A DNA stretch of 64,000 bases from JAUVXJ01 sp964433755. GTDB taxonomy: Bacteria; Chloroflexota; Anaerolineae; UBA7937; B3-Chlor. Both the position numbers and the translations under genes were made by a program. Under the pieces are notes generated by a model. The model saw nothing but the letters and a program-made list of their open reading frames with translations. It was not told the origin of the DNA and searched no databases. Positions 52,603 through 61,287 of the stretch are shown piece after piece (position 1 is the stretch's first letter; each line of letters opens with the position of its first letter). The stretch lies in contig CAYSSR010000002.1 in the NCBI GenBank assembly GCA_964433755.1, positions 1 to 64,000 on the forward strand. The letters are read 5' to 3'.

Positions 52603-54294
52603 GTGTCCACCACCTTCCAGAAACTCGCGCTCCTGGGCGAAGAGCTAGAGCGGACCACCCGCAGACTCGAGATGCGCAGCGCGATCGCGTCGTTCCTGCG
52701 AGACCTGAGCGCCGAGGAGATCCCTCCGGGCCTCCGCTTGCTCATCGGCCAGGTATTCCCCGAATGGGACGACAGGACCCTGAACCTCAGTTGGCGCGCC
52801 ACGTTCGAAGTCTCCGCCTCCCTGACCGACGCGTCGGAGGCGGACTGGCAGCGCGCCTTCACCGAGGCTGTGGACGGCGGCGAGGCGGTCCGGCTGGTCT
52901 GGGACAGGTTCCGACGGGAGCCTCCAAGAGAGCCACCTCTCACCATCGTGGACGTCTACCACTCCTTCGAGGCTATAGCCGAAACGGCGGGCAAGGGGTC
53001 ACGGGGGCGAAAGAGGGAACTACTTGCCTCGCTGCTGTCGAGGGCTACGCCCCTGGAAGCCAAGTACCTCGTCAAGAACGTCCTGCGAGAGATGCGCCAC
53101 GGGGTCAGCGAGGGCATCGTCCTGGACGCCGTCGCCGATGCCTTTCAGGTCAAGAAGCAGCTCGTACGCCGGGGGAATATGCTCCTTGGCGACCTCGGGC
53201 AAGTAGCACTGACAGCCCTGGAGAGGGGCGAGTCTGGCCTTCAGGAGATAGGCCCCCGTCTGTTCAGACCCATGAAACCGATGCTCGCTCAGCCAGCCAA
53301 GGACCTGTCGGAAGCAGTTGGGACCCACGGAGGTGAAGTGGCGCTGGAGTACAAACTCGATGGGGCCAGAGTCCAGATCCACAAGGACGGACCCACAGTA
53401 CGGGTCTTCACGCGTAACCTCTCCGAGGTGACGAGCAGCCTGCCCGAGATCGTTCAGGAGGTTCGTGAGCTCGCCCGTGCCGAGAGGATGATCGTCGAAG
53501 GAGAGGTCATCGCCGTGGACGAAGAGGGTCGCCCGCTGCCCTTTCAGCACCTCATGAGGCGCTTTCGAAGGGTGCACGAGGTCGAGGAGACAGCCCAACG
53601 TATTCCCGTACAGCTCCACCTCTTCGACATCCTCTTGCTCGACGGGGAGAGCCTGGTCGACAGCCCATATCAGGAGAGGTGGCTGAGGCTGGAGCAGGCT
53701 AAGGGGAGCCTGCAAAGCGCAGGCAGGAGCATCCCCCAGGACCTGGAGGAGGCCAGGGCCTTCACAGACCTGGCCTACGAGGAGGGGCACGAGGGTGTGA
53801 TGGTCAAGCACCTCCAGAGCCCCTATCGCCCAGGGGTAAGGGGCAAGTCCTGGCTCAAGGTCAAACGTACCACCTCATTGGACCTGGTCATCGTGGCTGC
53901 CGACTGGGGCTATGGTCGACGTCACGGCTGGCTGAGCAACTACCATCTGGCTGCCAGGGAAAAAGAACGAGGCACCTTTCTCGAGGTGGGCAAGACCTTC
54001 AAAGGTCTCACGGATGAAGAGTTCCAGCAGATGACGGAGAGGCTGCTGGCCCTGGAGACTGAGCGGCAGCGAGGCACGGTGTTCGTCGCGCCCCAGGTGG
54101 TGGTGGAGGTCCTGTTCAACGAGATCCAGGCCAGTCCGCAGTACGAGTCCGGGCTTGCGCTCCGTTTCGCGCGCATCTCCCGACTCAGGGAGGACAAAGG
54201 ACCTGAGGAGGCCGACACCATTCAGACCATGCGCCGGCTGTTCGAGGAGCAGTCCGAGTACAAGGGAGAATACGGAGGCGCCGATCCCTCCTGA
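52603..54294 (+). CDS. ATP-dependent DNA ligase, archaeal/eukaryotic Lig1 type
   Basis: 563 residues with the full three-domain layout of archaeal LigB: N-terminal DNA-binding domain (1-215, AKYLVKNVLREMRHGVSEG), adenylation domain with nucleophile K251 (EYKLDGARVQIHK), FTRNLSEVT, VEGEVIAVDE, EGVMVKHLQSPY, SWLKVKR, and the OB-fold domain (FKGLTDEEFQQMTERL, VEVLFNEIQASPQY). Bacteria use NAD-dependent LigA for replication; this type is an extra repair-class ligase or a gene shared with archaea. GTG start behind GGTAGAGAG. No Ku gene adjacent. Confidence 0.95.
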   Translation: MSTTFQKLALLGEELERTTRRLEMRSAIASFLRDLSAEEIPPGLRLLIGQVFPEWDDRTLNLSWRATFEVSASLTDASEADWQRAFTEAVDGGEAVRLVWDRFRREPPREPPLTIVDVYHSFEAIAETAGKGSRGRKRELLASLLSRATPLEAKYLVKNVLREMRHGVSEGIVLDAVADAFQVKKQLVRRGNMLLGDLGQVALTALERGESGLQEIGPRLFRPMKPMLAQPAKDLSEAVGTHGGEVALEYKLDGARVQIHKDGPTVRVFTRNLSEVTSSLPEIVQEVRELARAERMIVEGEVIAVDEEGRPLPFQHLMRRFRRVHEVEETAQRIPVQLHLFDILLLDGESLVDSPYQERWLRLEQAKGSLQSAGRSIPQDLEEARAFTDLAYEEGHEGVMVKHLQSPYRPGVRGKSWLKVKRTTSLDLVIVAADWGYGRRHGWLSNYHLAAREKERGTFLEVGKTFKGLTDEEFQQMTERLLALETERQRGTVFVAPQVVVEVLFNEIQASPQYESGLALRFARISRLREDKGPEEADTIQTMRRLFEEQSEYKGEYGGADPS

Positions 54295-54299
54295 TTGGT

Positions 54300-55187
54300 T
54301 CAGAGCAGGGTGGATACCAGCCCGGGGAGCAGGGCCAGGTCGTCCAGCACCGTGCCCATGGGATGCTCCGAGACGTATCGCTCACACCACGATGGGGTAT
54401 ATGAGGTCCTGAGCAGGACGAAGGGGATCCCCATCATCATTGGCAGAGCTCCGGGCATGGAGAACGTATCCGCCACCACTATCAGACCGACAGACTCCTT
54501 CTGCTCCCTGATCAGTGCTTCGTAGTAGGCCGGGCGCCGCAGGTCGATGGTGCGTTTGTCATCTACCCTGAAGACCTGTCCCTCGCCTTGCACAGGATCC
54601 ACGAACATCTTGTCCCACGAAGGGTCCATCTCGTACTGTCTGGTATCGCCCAGCACTCTGATCTGCCCAAACCCAAGCGCCCCCAGATTCTTCCTGACCT
54701 TGTCGCCTTTGGAACTGCTCAGGATGACCGGTTCCATGTCCTCAGCATCCACCAGCGCCTTCAACACAGCCTCGGCTGCCTCGCGGAAATGGGGCTCCAG
54801 ATCGAAGGTGTACGTGTGGAAGAGATAGTTGCTGCAATCCATGATGGGATCGTACTCGGCCCCTGGGAACGACTCCTCCACGGCCTTCCTGTAGGCTGGC
54901 TCGAGGCGCAGCATGGTCTGGATGGTGGTCGTGTTGGTGATGAAGGCACCCTCGTCGCCGTAGGCAGCGATCTGTCCACTCACTTCCCACCAGTAGTTGT
55001 AGGGCTCAGCGAGGATCATCGCCCGGGTGCGGGAGTACTCCTCGCGGACTCGGGGCAGGGGCACCCTGAGGATGTCCTGCGAGAGAGCGGCAACGGACCT
55101 CTCCGCCAGTTCCTCAACCTGCTCCTCTTCAGCGGTCAGCGTGCCGTCGTAATCCAGGATGACCTTGACCAGGCCTGCAAGCTTCAT
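54300..55187 (-). CDS. HAD-superfamily hydrolase
   Basis: 295-residue cytoplasmic phosphatase-like protein. Motif I is DYDGTLTAEEE near the N-terminus (nucleophile D followed by D two on), motif II is probably VILSSSKGDK, and the C-terminal part has VVADTFSMPGALPMMMGIPFVLL in the place of motif IV. A helical cap (about 25-145) contains PYNYWWEV and YDPIMDCSNYLF. The substrate is not apparent and I do not know the subfamily. ATG at 55187; a GTG 24 bp upstream is possible. Own promoter. Confidence 0.8.
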   Translation of the reverse strand: MKLAGLVKVILDYDGTLTAEEEQVEELAERSVAALSQDILRVPLPRVREEYSRTRAMILAEPYNYWWEVSGQIAAYGDEGAFITNTTTIQTMLRLEPAYRKAVEESFPGAEYDPIMDCSNYLFHTYTFDLEPHFREAAEAVLKALVDAEDMEPVILSSSKGDKVRKNLGALGFGQIRVLGDTRQYEMDPSWDKMFVDPVQGEGQVFRVDDKRTIDLRRPAYYEALIREQKESVGLIVVADTFSMPGALPMMMGIPFVLLRTSYTPSWCERYVSEHPMGTVLDDLALLPGLVSTLL

Positions 55188-55217
55188 CGTGTACGGTGCC
55201 CTCCAACGCACTCCCGG

Positions 55218-55247
55218 AGTATACCACCGGTCATGCGCTGCTGTCAC
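55218..55247 (-). promoter_or_regulatory. Sigma-70 promoter of the HAD hydrolase gene
   Basis: Minus strand: -35 GTGACA (5 of 6), 18-bp spacer, -10 TATACT. It ends 30 bp before the ATG at 55187. Confidence 0.65.
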
Positions 55248-55403
55248 TCTCGGGACTGGTGGGTGTTCATCATGGTGAGGATCATCGACAAAGCGGGAAT
55301 GCACAGGCCAGCCCCAGCCACGGAGGTACATCCGTGTACTCCGCCAAGGATAGGCACGCCAGAGACCGCGTGCACCGCTCTGTGCTGGGATGGAGCACAA
55401 CGG

Positions 55404-55432
55404 TTGCTCGCCATTTCCAGTTGCCGTATAAT
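55404..55432 (+). promoter_or_regulatory. Sigma-70 promoter of the biotin carboxylase operon
   Basis: -35 TTGCTC, 17-bp spacer, -10 TATAAT (perfect). Predicted start near 55439, 90 nt before the GTG at 55529. Confidence 0.65.
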
Positions 55433-55528
55433 GACCTTCGCACAGTACATGGCGTCTGGCTGCGACGGAGCAGAGCGATGTTCCCCCTGCTGGCGTGCGA
55501 CGGACGCTAGATTCGCCCAAGAGGACAC

Positions 55529-57031
55529 GTGTTCAGGAAGATACTGGTAGCCAATCGAGGAGAGATCGCCGTAAGGGTGCTGCGCGCGTGCAGGGAACTC
55601 GGTCTGGGTACGGTGGGCATCTATTCCGATGCAGACAGAACGGCTCTGCACGTCCGCTATGCCGATGAGGTCTACCACATCGGCGCGCCGCCCGCCACAC
55701 AGAGCTACCTCTGCATCGACAAGATCATCGCTGTAGCCAAGCAGGCTCAGGTAGACGCTATACATCCGGGTTACGGATTCCTGGCCGAGAACCCCGCCTT
55801 CGCGCGTGCCTGCCGCGAAGCTGGCCTGGCTTTCGTCGGTCCCAGCCCCGAATCCATGGAACTGATGGGAGACAAGGCAGCCGCTCGCCGCACCGCCTCC
55901 GAGCTCGAGATCCCCATCCTCCCCGGCACCGACCACGAGATCGAGGACGAGGACGAAGCCCAAGCCGTGGCTGCGCAGATTGGATATCCACTGCTAGTCA
56001 AGGCCGCAGTGGGAGGCGGCGGCAAGGGTATGCGTACCGTCCACTCCCCGGAGGAGCTGACCTTTGCCGTGGTTGCCGCGCGAAGGGAGGCGCAGTCTAC
56101 TTTCGGAGATGGTGCCATCTACCTGGAACGGCTGATGGAAGGTGCGCGGCACATAGAGGTCCAGATTCTGGGTGACCAGCATGGCACCATCGTCAGCCTC
56201 GGTGAGCGTGAATGCTCGCTTCAGCGCCGCCATCAGAAGCTGCTGGAAGAGGCACCCTCCATAGCTGTGGACGACGATATCCGTGCCCAGATGCGAGAAG
56301 CTGCCATCGCGCTGGCCCGAGCTGTGAACTACACCAATGTGGGGACGGTGGAGTTCCTTCTGGACAAGCAGAAGAACTTCTTCTTCCTGGAAATGAACAC
56401 CCGTCTCCAGGTAGAACACCCCGTCACCGAGTTGGTCAGCGGGGTGGACATCGTGAAAGAACAGCTACGTATCGCCTCCGGTCGCGCCATGCGTTATCGG
56501 CAGGATGACATCCAGCTCAAGGGCTGGGCCATGGAATGCCGTATCTGTGCGGAAGACCCCGATGACGGTTTCCTGCCTTCCACCGGCCGCATCACCGCGC
56601 TTCAAGAACCAACCGGACCGGGAGTCCGCGTAGATAGCGGCATCTACGAGGGGTTCGACGTCTCCCTCTACTACGACCCTTTGATCAGCAAGCTCAGCGT
56701 GTGGGGCGAGACGCGCGGCGAAGCCATCCTGCGTATGCGCCGCGCGTTGGAGGAGTACCGCATCGTGGGAGTGAAGACCAACATCCCCTTCCACCAGCAG
56801 ATCGTAAATCACACCGAGTTCATCTACGGCCAGTTCGACACCACGTTTGTGGAGAACCGCTTCGCCATGCAACACGCCGACCGGGAAGAGCTGCTGAAGG
56901 CAGCCGCCATCGCAGCGACCATGGTGGCCGACAAGAGCTTTCGGAACAGGGTGAACACACTGACCCAACGCCAGGGTCCTTCAGGAAATGGGTGGAAGAT
57001 GGCTGGACGCTGGGAGGCTGTGGGCCGATGA
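55529..57031 (+). CDS. accC: Biotin carboxylase subunit of acyl-CoA carboxylase
   Basis: 500 residues. Carboxylates biotin on BCCP using ATP and bicarbonate. KILVANRGEIAVRVLRAC starts the N-domain; the ATP-grasp region has KAAVGGGGKGMR, ERLMEGARHIEVQI, ECSLQRRHQKLLEEAPS and EMNTRLQVEHPVTE; the C-domain has RICAEDP. About 50 residues longer than E. coli AccC because of a C-terminal extension. GTG start at 55529 with AAGAGGACAC. Overlaps the BCCP gene by four bases. Probable partner of the carboxyltransferase at 25652. Confidence 0.95.
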   Translation: MFRKILVANRGEIAVRVLRACRELGLGTVGIYSDADRTALHVRYADEVYHIGAPPATQSYLCIDKIIAVAKQAQVDAIHPGYGFLAENPAFARACREAGLAFVGPSPESMELMGDKAAARRTASELEIPILPGTDHEIEDEDEAQAVAAQIGYPLLVKAAVGGGGKGMRTVHSPEELTFAVVAARREAQSTFGDGAIYLERLMEGARHIEVQILGDQHGTIVSLGERECSLQRRHQKLLEEAPSIAVDDDIRAQMREAAIALARAVNYTNVGTVEFLLDKQKNFFFLEMNTRLQVEHPVTELVSGVDIVKEQLRIASGRAMRYRQDDIQLKGWAMECRICAEDPDDGFLPSTGRITALQEPTGPGVRVDSGIYEGFDVSLYYDPLISKLSVWGETRGEAILRMRRALEEYRIVGVKTNIPFHQQIVNHTEFIYGQFDTTFVENRFAMQHADREELLKAAAIAATMVADKSFRNRVNTLTQRQGPSGNGWKMAGRWEAVGR

Positions 57032-57528
57032 ACTACATCGTCAGTCTCGAGGACGAGTCGTTCGAGATAGGCCTCCGCGACGGAGGAGAGATCGTCGTCG
57101 ATGGGGAAGCGCACACCGCGAACATGGAAAACGCGGGTGGAACTTCGCTCTATTCCCTCTTGGTTGACAACTCGTCCTACGAGGTGCACGTCGAGGAGCG
57201 CGAAGGCACCTACCGGGTGCTGCTCTTGGGGCAACGCTACGACATCCGGGTCGAAGACGAGGGAACCCGGCGGGCGTCGAGAGCGCGCAAGGAAGCCCGG
57301 CCGTCAGAGGATGCGGTCATCGTGCTCAAGTCCCCCATTCCAGGCCTCATCTTCGACGTGCCGGTGACCGAAGGCCAAGAGGTGAAGCAAGGCGACATCC
57401 TGGTCATCGTCGAAGCCATGAAGATGGAGAACGAGCTGCGCGCGCCCAGAGACGGAATGGTCAAGGCGACTTTCGTCGTCCCCGGCGACAGTGTGGACAA
57501 AGGCCAGCCGTTGGTTACACTTTCCTGA
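57028..57528 (+). CDS. Biotin carboxyl carrier protein
   Basis: 166 residues. A poorly conserved N-terminal half (1-90, charged, LRDGGEIVVDGEAHTANM) leads to a biotinyl-lipoyl domain (93-166) with SPIPGLIFDVPVTEGQEVKQGDILVIVEAMKMENE, where K132 receives biotin. It is joined to accC by an ATGA overlap, so the two are made together. The layout, a long N-terminal region before a C-terminal biotinyl domain, matches propionyl-CoA carboxylase/decarboxylase carriers more than fatty-acid AccB. Convergent with the nucleosidase gene, overlapping by 14 bp. Confidence 0.92.
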   Translation: MNYIVSLEDESFEIGLRDGGEIVVDGEAHTANMENAGGTSLYSLLVDNSSYEVHVEEREGTYRVLLLGQRYDIRVEDEGTRRASRARKEARPSEDAVIVLKSPIPGLIFDVPVTEGQEVKQGDILVIVEAMKMENELRAPRDGMVKATFVVPGDSVDKGQPLVTLS

Positions 57529-58207
57529 TGCCTTCAACCATCAGCGCGGTCACACTGGCAGCCACGGCAGCAGCCTGAGCCAGGTTCTCCCTGAACTCCG
57601 CGATCGCGTTGCCCCCAGCGGAATCAGAAACCGCCCGCACGATGACCCACGGAATCCCGTTCATGCGACAGACCTTGGCCACCGCCGCGCTCTCCATATC
57701 CACACAACTGGCACCGAAGGTCTCCCGCAGAAACTCACGATTCTCCTGGCTGACGATGGCCTGATCGCCGGTCACCACCCTGCCCACAACGCATCGACCT
57801 CCCAGCTCTGACTCCTTGGCCGCCTCCAGAGCCAGCCTCATCAGTTCGGCATCCGCTTTGAGCCAGCGCGCGCGGAACTTCTTCAGGAACTTGGGATCGC
57901 CAGGATCGAAATCGTGCTGTTGGGTCTCCTTGGAGATGACGATGTCACCCTTCTCGAGGCCGGGGTCGACAGCACCTGCCGCGCCCATGCAGATGAGGGC
58001 TTTCACATCAAAACGATCGATCACGTACTGCGTGCACGCCGCCGCCTCGACCTTGCCCACACCGCCAGCGATGGCCACGACCCGGGAGTCGCCTATCCTG
58101 CCCTGGTAGACCCTGCGCTTGCCCCACTTCGAGGTTTCCGCGCCGGTCATACGTTCCACCAGGGGATCGATCTCCTCGCTGAGGGCAGCAAGAACGCCAA
58201 CCCGCAT
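57515..58207 (-). CDS. 5'-methylthioadenosine/S-adenosylhomocysteine nucleosidase-like protein
   Basis: 230 residues of the PNP/UDP phosphorylase fold. VGVLAALSEEIDPLVERM matches the MTAN N-terminus, IAGGVGKVEAAACTQ follows, then MGAAGAVDPGLEKGDIVIS, CVDMESAAVAKVC (the Met-Glu ribose contact) and VRAVSDSAGG (catalytic Asp). It would cleave MTA or SAH to adenine; futalosine hydrolase relatives cannot be excluded. ATG at 58207 lies 16 bp after the phosphoesterase gene. Adenine produced could feed the adenine deaminase at 8866. Last gene of the selD operon. Confidence 0.88.
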   Translation of the reverse strand: MRVGVLAALSEEIDPLVERMTGAETSKWGKRRVYQGRIGDSRVVAIAGGVGKVEAAACTQYVIDRFDVKALICMGAAGAVDPGLEKGDIVISKETQQHDFDPGDPKFLKKFRARWLKADAELMRLALEAAKESELGGRCVVGRVVTGDQAIVSQENREFLRETFGASCVDMESAAVAKVCRMNGIPWVIVRAVSDSAGGNAIAEFRENLAQAAAVAASVTALMVEGIRKV

Positions 58208-58223
58208 CGCCTGGTCTTCCTCG

Positions 58224-58985
58224 CTACCAGGGACTGGCCGCCACGCGCAGCTTGCTTCCCACCCACTCCATGGCTGGGTGTCCCACTTCGGCCAGCCGGG
58301 CCAGAACCTCATCCACGTCGTACTCCACTCGATGTATGACTGCGTGACAATCGCCACCCTCGAAATCGAGGATGGCATACGCGGCCCGCCGATCCCTATC
58401 CAGAGGCAACCCCACGCTGCCCACGTTCACTATTCTCACCCCATCGCAGGCGCGCTCCAGCGCATGATGGGTGTGCCCGCAGAGCAGCATGCGGCAGTCA
58501 ATGCCCTCCAGCATACGTCGCAGCTCCTCGTCGGTCGTCTCTGGAAAGACCCCCACCTCGTCGTCCAGCGGAGAGCCGTGAACGCCGGCCACAGTCCCGA
58601 AGCCGAACACCTCCAGCCTCTGCTGGAAGGGCAACTCGCTCAGGAACGAATACCACGCAAAGCTCAGACGTGAGATGGTCCAACGGAAGTTGGCGTCCCT
58701 TTCCTCCAGAAAGGCTGGCAGACGGCTCCATTGGGCCTCGTCCTTCACAGGAACCTGAGGAGGGCGCCTTCCGGTGACCAGATACCTATCGGTGTTGCCA
58801 ATCACGAAGCGCGCCCGGGGCAGCCTCGCCAATCTCTCCAGAACCTGGACCGGATAGGGGCAGTAGACGGCCAGGTCTCCCAGCACCCAGATCTCGTCTG
58901 TGCCCCCCTGCTCGTCGAGATGAGACAGCACCGCCTCGAGCGCAGGTAGATTCCCGTGAACGTCCGCCAAGACCGCGATACGCAC
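58224..58985 (-). CDS. Metallophosphoesterase
   Basis: 253-residue calcineurin-like phosphoesterase of the YfcE/MJ0936 group. Metal motifs are in order: VLADVHGNLPALEAVL (D-x-H), WVLGDLAVYCPYP (GD), VIGNTDRYL (GNxD), VHGSPLD, and LLCGHTHHALE (GHTH). It probably hydrolyses a phosphodiester; cyclic nucleotides are possible, but the substrate is unknown. Between selD (39 bp) and the nucleosidase (16 bp), in one operon. Confidence 0.88.
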   Translation of the reverse strand: MRIAVLADVHGNLPALEAVLSHLDEQGGTDEIWVLGDLAVYCPYPVQVLERLARLPRARFVIGNTDRYLVTGRRPPQVPVKDEAQWSRLPAFLEERDANFRWTISRLSFAWYSFLSELPFQQRLEVFGFGTVAGVHGSPLDDEVGVFPETTDEELRRMLEGIDCRMLLCGHTHHALERACDGVRIVNVGSVGLPLDRDRRAAYAILDFEGGDCHAVIHRVEYDVDEVLARLAEVGHPAMEWVGSKLRVAASPW

Positions 58986-59024
58986 GATACTTCCTCCTCA
59001 CGTGGTAGCCCAGCGAGCGAGGTC

Positions 59025-60080
59025 TCAGACTACCTCTATAGCCCCTGGACCCTCTCTGACCTCTCCCACGAGCCAGTACTGCTGTCCTTCCTGGGCGAAG
59101 AGATCCGCCAGCCTGTCCGCGTCATCCGGGGCCACACAGATCAGCAGGCCACCGGAGGTCTCCGGCGTGAAGAGCAACATCTGCAACTCGTCGGGCACAC
59201 TCCCGGCGAAGCTGACGTGTGCCTCGTATGCGTCCTTGTTGCACGATGCACCACCCGGGAACAGCCAGTCGGCGGCGTACTCCTTGGCCCCTTCCAGGAA
59301 AGGCAGCCTATCGAGAACGAACCGCAACGTCACGCCGCTTAGCTCCGCCACATCGAAGGCGTGCCCCAATAGAGCAAAGCCGGTGATGTCGGTCACGGCA
59401 TGGACGTCCACCTGCTTCATCAGTTGTGCTGGCCTGCGACTGAGGGTCAACATCTGCTCCACCGCGCCCCGCAGGTGCGTTCCCTGAGCCACTCCTCCCT
59501 TGGCTGCCGTGGTGATGATGCCCACACCGAGGGGTTTGGTCAGGAATAGCACGTCACCCGGCCGCGCCCCCACCTTGGTGGCGATCTCCTTTGGATGTAC
59601 AAATCCAATCACGGCCAGACCGTACTTCGGCTCCTCGTCGTCCAGAGTATGTCCCCCGGCGATCACACCACCCGCCTCGGCCACCTTCTCGGCTCCTCCC
59701 CTGAGAATCTCTGAGATGATCTCCGGAGGCATCGCCTGAGGGAAGCCGCAGATGTTCAGTGCCAGCACCACTTCTCCGCCCATGGCATAGACGTCGCTCA
59801 TGGCGTTGGCTGCCGCGATGGCACCGTACTCGTAGGGATCGTCCACCACAGGCGTGAAGAAATCGGTCGTGAAGATGAGCGCCAACTCGTCACTCAACCT
59901 GTAGATGGCCGCATCGTCGCCCGTCTCCAACCCGACCAGGAGATCGGGATAGTCCTCCGGGCGGAATATCTCTGCTAGAGGGCGCACGACCTGCGCCAGG
60001 GCCTCAGGACCCCTCTTGGCCGCTCAACCAGCCGCCTTGGTCAGGCTTGTCAAGCGACTCCAGTCACGTTCAGCACTCAT
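59025..60080 (-). CDS. selD: Selenophosphate synthetase containing selenocysteine (in-frame TGA)
   Basis: Makes selenophosphate from selenide and ATP. Plain reading starts at GTG 59987 and lacks the catalytic N-terminus. Reading up through one in-frame TGA (60024-60026) gives an ATG at 60080 with GGAGG 8 nt upstream and restores SLTKAAG-U-AAKRGPEAL, matching Cys17-x-x-Lys20 of E. coli SelD (here U19 and K22). The rest shows GDDAAIYRL, DFFTPVVDDPYEYG, AANAMSDVYAMGG and GGHTLDD. Length becomes 351 residues, normal for SelD. A stem-loop right after the TGA suits a bacterial SECIS. Second-to-fourth gene region of a six-gene operon. Confidence 0.93.
60000..60021 (-). promoter_or_regulatory. Candidate bacterial SECIS hairpin after the selD TGA
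   Basis: Minus-strand mRNA immediately after the UGA: stem GGCC/GGCC, internal loop AAG/GA, upper stem AGG/CCU and apical loop GGU. The loop begins 12 nt after the UGA. Bacterial SECIS elements lie within about 40 nt of the UGA and carry G-rich apical loops read by SelB. Folding was done by eye. Confidence 0.55.
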
Positions 60081-60113
60081 GCATGTCCTCCGACATCGTG
60101 GGCCGACCCAAGA

Positions 60114-60317
60114 TTACTCTTGTGTTGCGGCGCGATTGATGTCCTCCAAGAACGTCTCCAGGTTCAGGGAGTACTTGGCCGCTACCTCTTCGATGGTCTG
60201 GAAGAGAGCATTACAGCAGATACACTCTCCAGCCTGTGGCTCGTAGGCCTCGAATACCGCCTGAGTGGCTGGGTACTTCTCTACCACGCTCAATAGCTCG
60301 TCACTCCTATCAACCAC
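60114..60317 (-). CDS. DUF1858-family small protein
   Basis: 67 residues. VVEKYPATQAVFEAYEPQAGECICCNALFQTIEEVAAKYSLNLETFLEDIN fits DUF1858, whose members share a (G)xxCxGC motif near the middle and an EEaA-h-hd-ehLL tail; here the cysteines read CICC. The family's role is unclear, perhaps disulfide, persulfide or metal chemistry. The GTG at 60317 is preceded by AGGAGGG and overlaps the epimerase stop by eight bases; a longer start is less likely. It is directly before selD (33 bp), making a selenium or sulfur link attractive (inference). Confidence 0.8.
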   Translation of the reverse strand: MVDRSDELLSVVEKYPATQAVFEAYEPQAGECICCNALFQTIEEVAAKYSLNLETFLEDINRAATQE

Positions 60318-61287
60318 CGACCAATCCCTCCTGACGCAGCCAACCAACCGTCCTCTCCAGACCCGTGTGCAGCGGCGTCCATTCCAGCCCGAGTTCCACC
60401 CGGGCTCTACTCGTGTCGAAGACGAAGGTATGCGACGCCGTTCTGGCCTCGTCCACGGAGACCCAGGGTCGTCTACGCGAGATACGGGACATCAAATCGA
60501 GAACCCAAGCCGCCGCCCTCACCACACCGCCGGGGAGTGCGCGAGGCCTTCTAGACAGCCCAGCAGCCTCCGCCCCCAGACTAAGGAACTCCACGAGCGA
60601 GCTGTTCTCGCCGCCGATGATGTACCTTCGCCCAACCTCACCCCTCTCCATGGCAGAGAGGTGCCCCTCCACCACATCGTCGATGTACGCGAAGCTCTGC
60701 CTCGTATCCATCACTGCGGGCAGCCGCCCCCTGAGGAAGCGGGCCAGCGCTCCGGTCATGTTCGTGGTCTGTCCGGGACCGTAGACACTGGTCGGATTGA
60801 CCACCACCAAGGGCAAGCCCCGCGCGCACATCTCCAATGCCAGTACTTCAGCTCTGTACTTCGATCTCTCGTAGTCCGAGAGAAAGTAGCCTCTGTGAGG
60901 CGTGTCTTCCGTTCCCAGTTGACCGTTCGCCTCGCCGATGGTCACCGCAGAGCTCGTGTACACAACTCGCGAGACTTGCCTCTCGAGGGCGATCTCGAGG
61001 ACGTTCCTGGTGCCCTCCACGTTGACCGTTTCGTAGCGCCCCCTGTCGCGCTCCCACATCTGGAACAGCGCCGCCACGTGGAAGAGACGGTCGCATCCCT
61101 CCAGAGCCCTTCCTACGGCGACCGGGCTCAGGATGTCCCCTTCAGACAGCTCCGCCCCGAGTAGGGCCAGGTCCCTCGCCTCGTGCGCCTTCAGATCCAG
61201 CACCCGGACCTCTTCGCCCTGAGCCAGGAGTCTCTTCGCCAGCTCGTGACCGATGAAGCCCGCCCCGCCGGTCACCAGGACAGTCAT
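60310..61287 (-). CDS. NAD-dependent epimerase/dehydratase (extended SDR)
   Basis: 325 residues. Cofactor motif VTGGAGFIGHELAKRL at the N-terminus, VLDLKAHEARDL following, substrate-side FHVAALFQMW, active-site YTSSAV and Y-x-x-x-K (DYERSKYRAE), and NPTSVYGPGQ. Resembles HpnA-like sugar epimerases and dihydroflavonol-reductase-type SDRs. Substrate cannot be read from the sequence. ATG overlaps the DUF362 stop (ATGA). Confidence 0.87.
   Translation of the reverse strand: MTVLVTGGAGFIGHELAKRLLAQGEEVRVLDLKAHEARDLALLGAELSEGDILSPVAVGRALEGCDRLFHVAALFQMWERDRGRYETVNVEGTRNVLEIALERQVSRVVYTSSAVTIGEANGQLGTEDTPHRGYFLSDYERSKYRAEVLALEMCARGLPLVVVNPTSVYGPGQTTNMTGALARFLRGRLPAVMDTRQSFAYIDDVVEGHLSAMERGEVGRRYIIGGENSSLVEFLSLGAEAAGLSRRPRALPGGVVRAAAWVLDLMSRISRRRPWVSVDEARTASHTFVFDTSRARVELGLEWTPLHTGLERTVGWLRQEGLVGG

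Noticed and set aside
52314..52946. Extension upstream of the propeller-CapA lipoprotein
   Set aside because: It runs antisense into the DNA ligase gene; the signal peptide begins at 52313 and a promoter lies inside the extension.
59987..60080. selD as a pseudogene truncated by a stop codon
   Set aside because: The single TGA falls exactly at the catalytic Cys/Sec position, with a start codon, ribosome site and conserved residues intact on both sides and a hairpin following.
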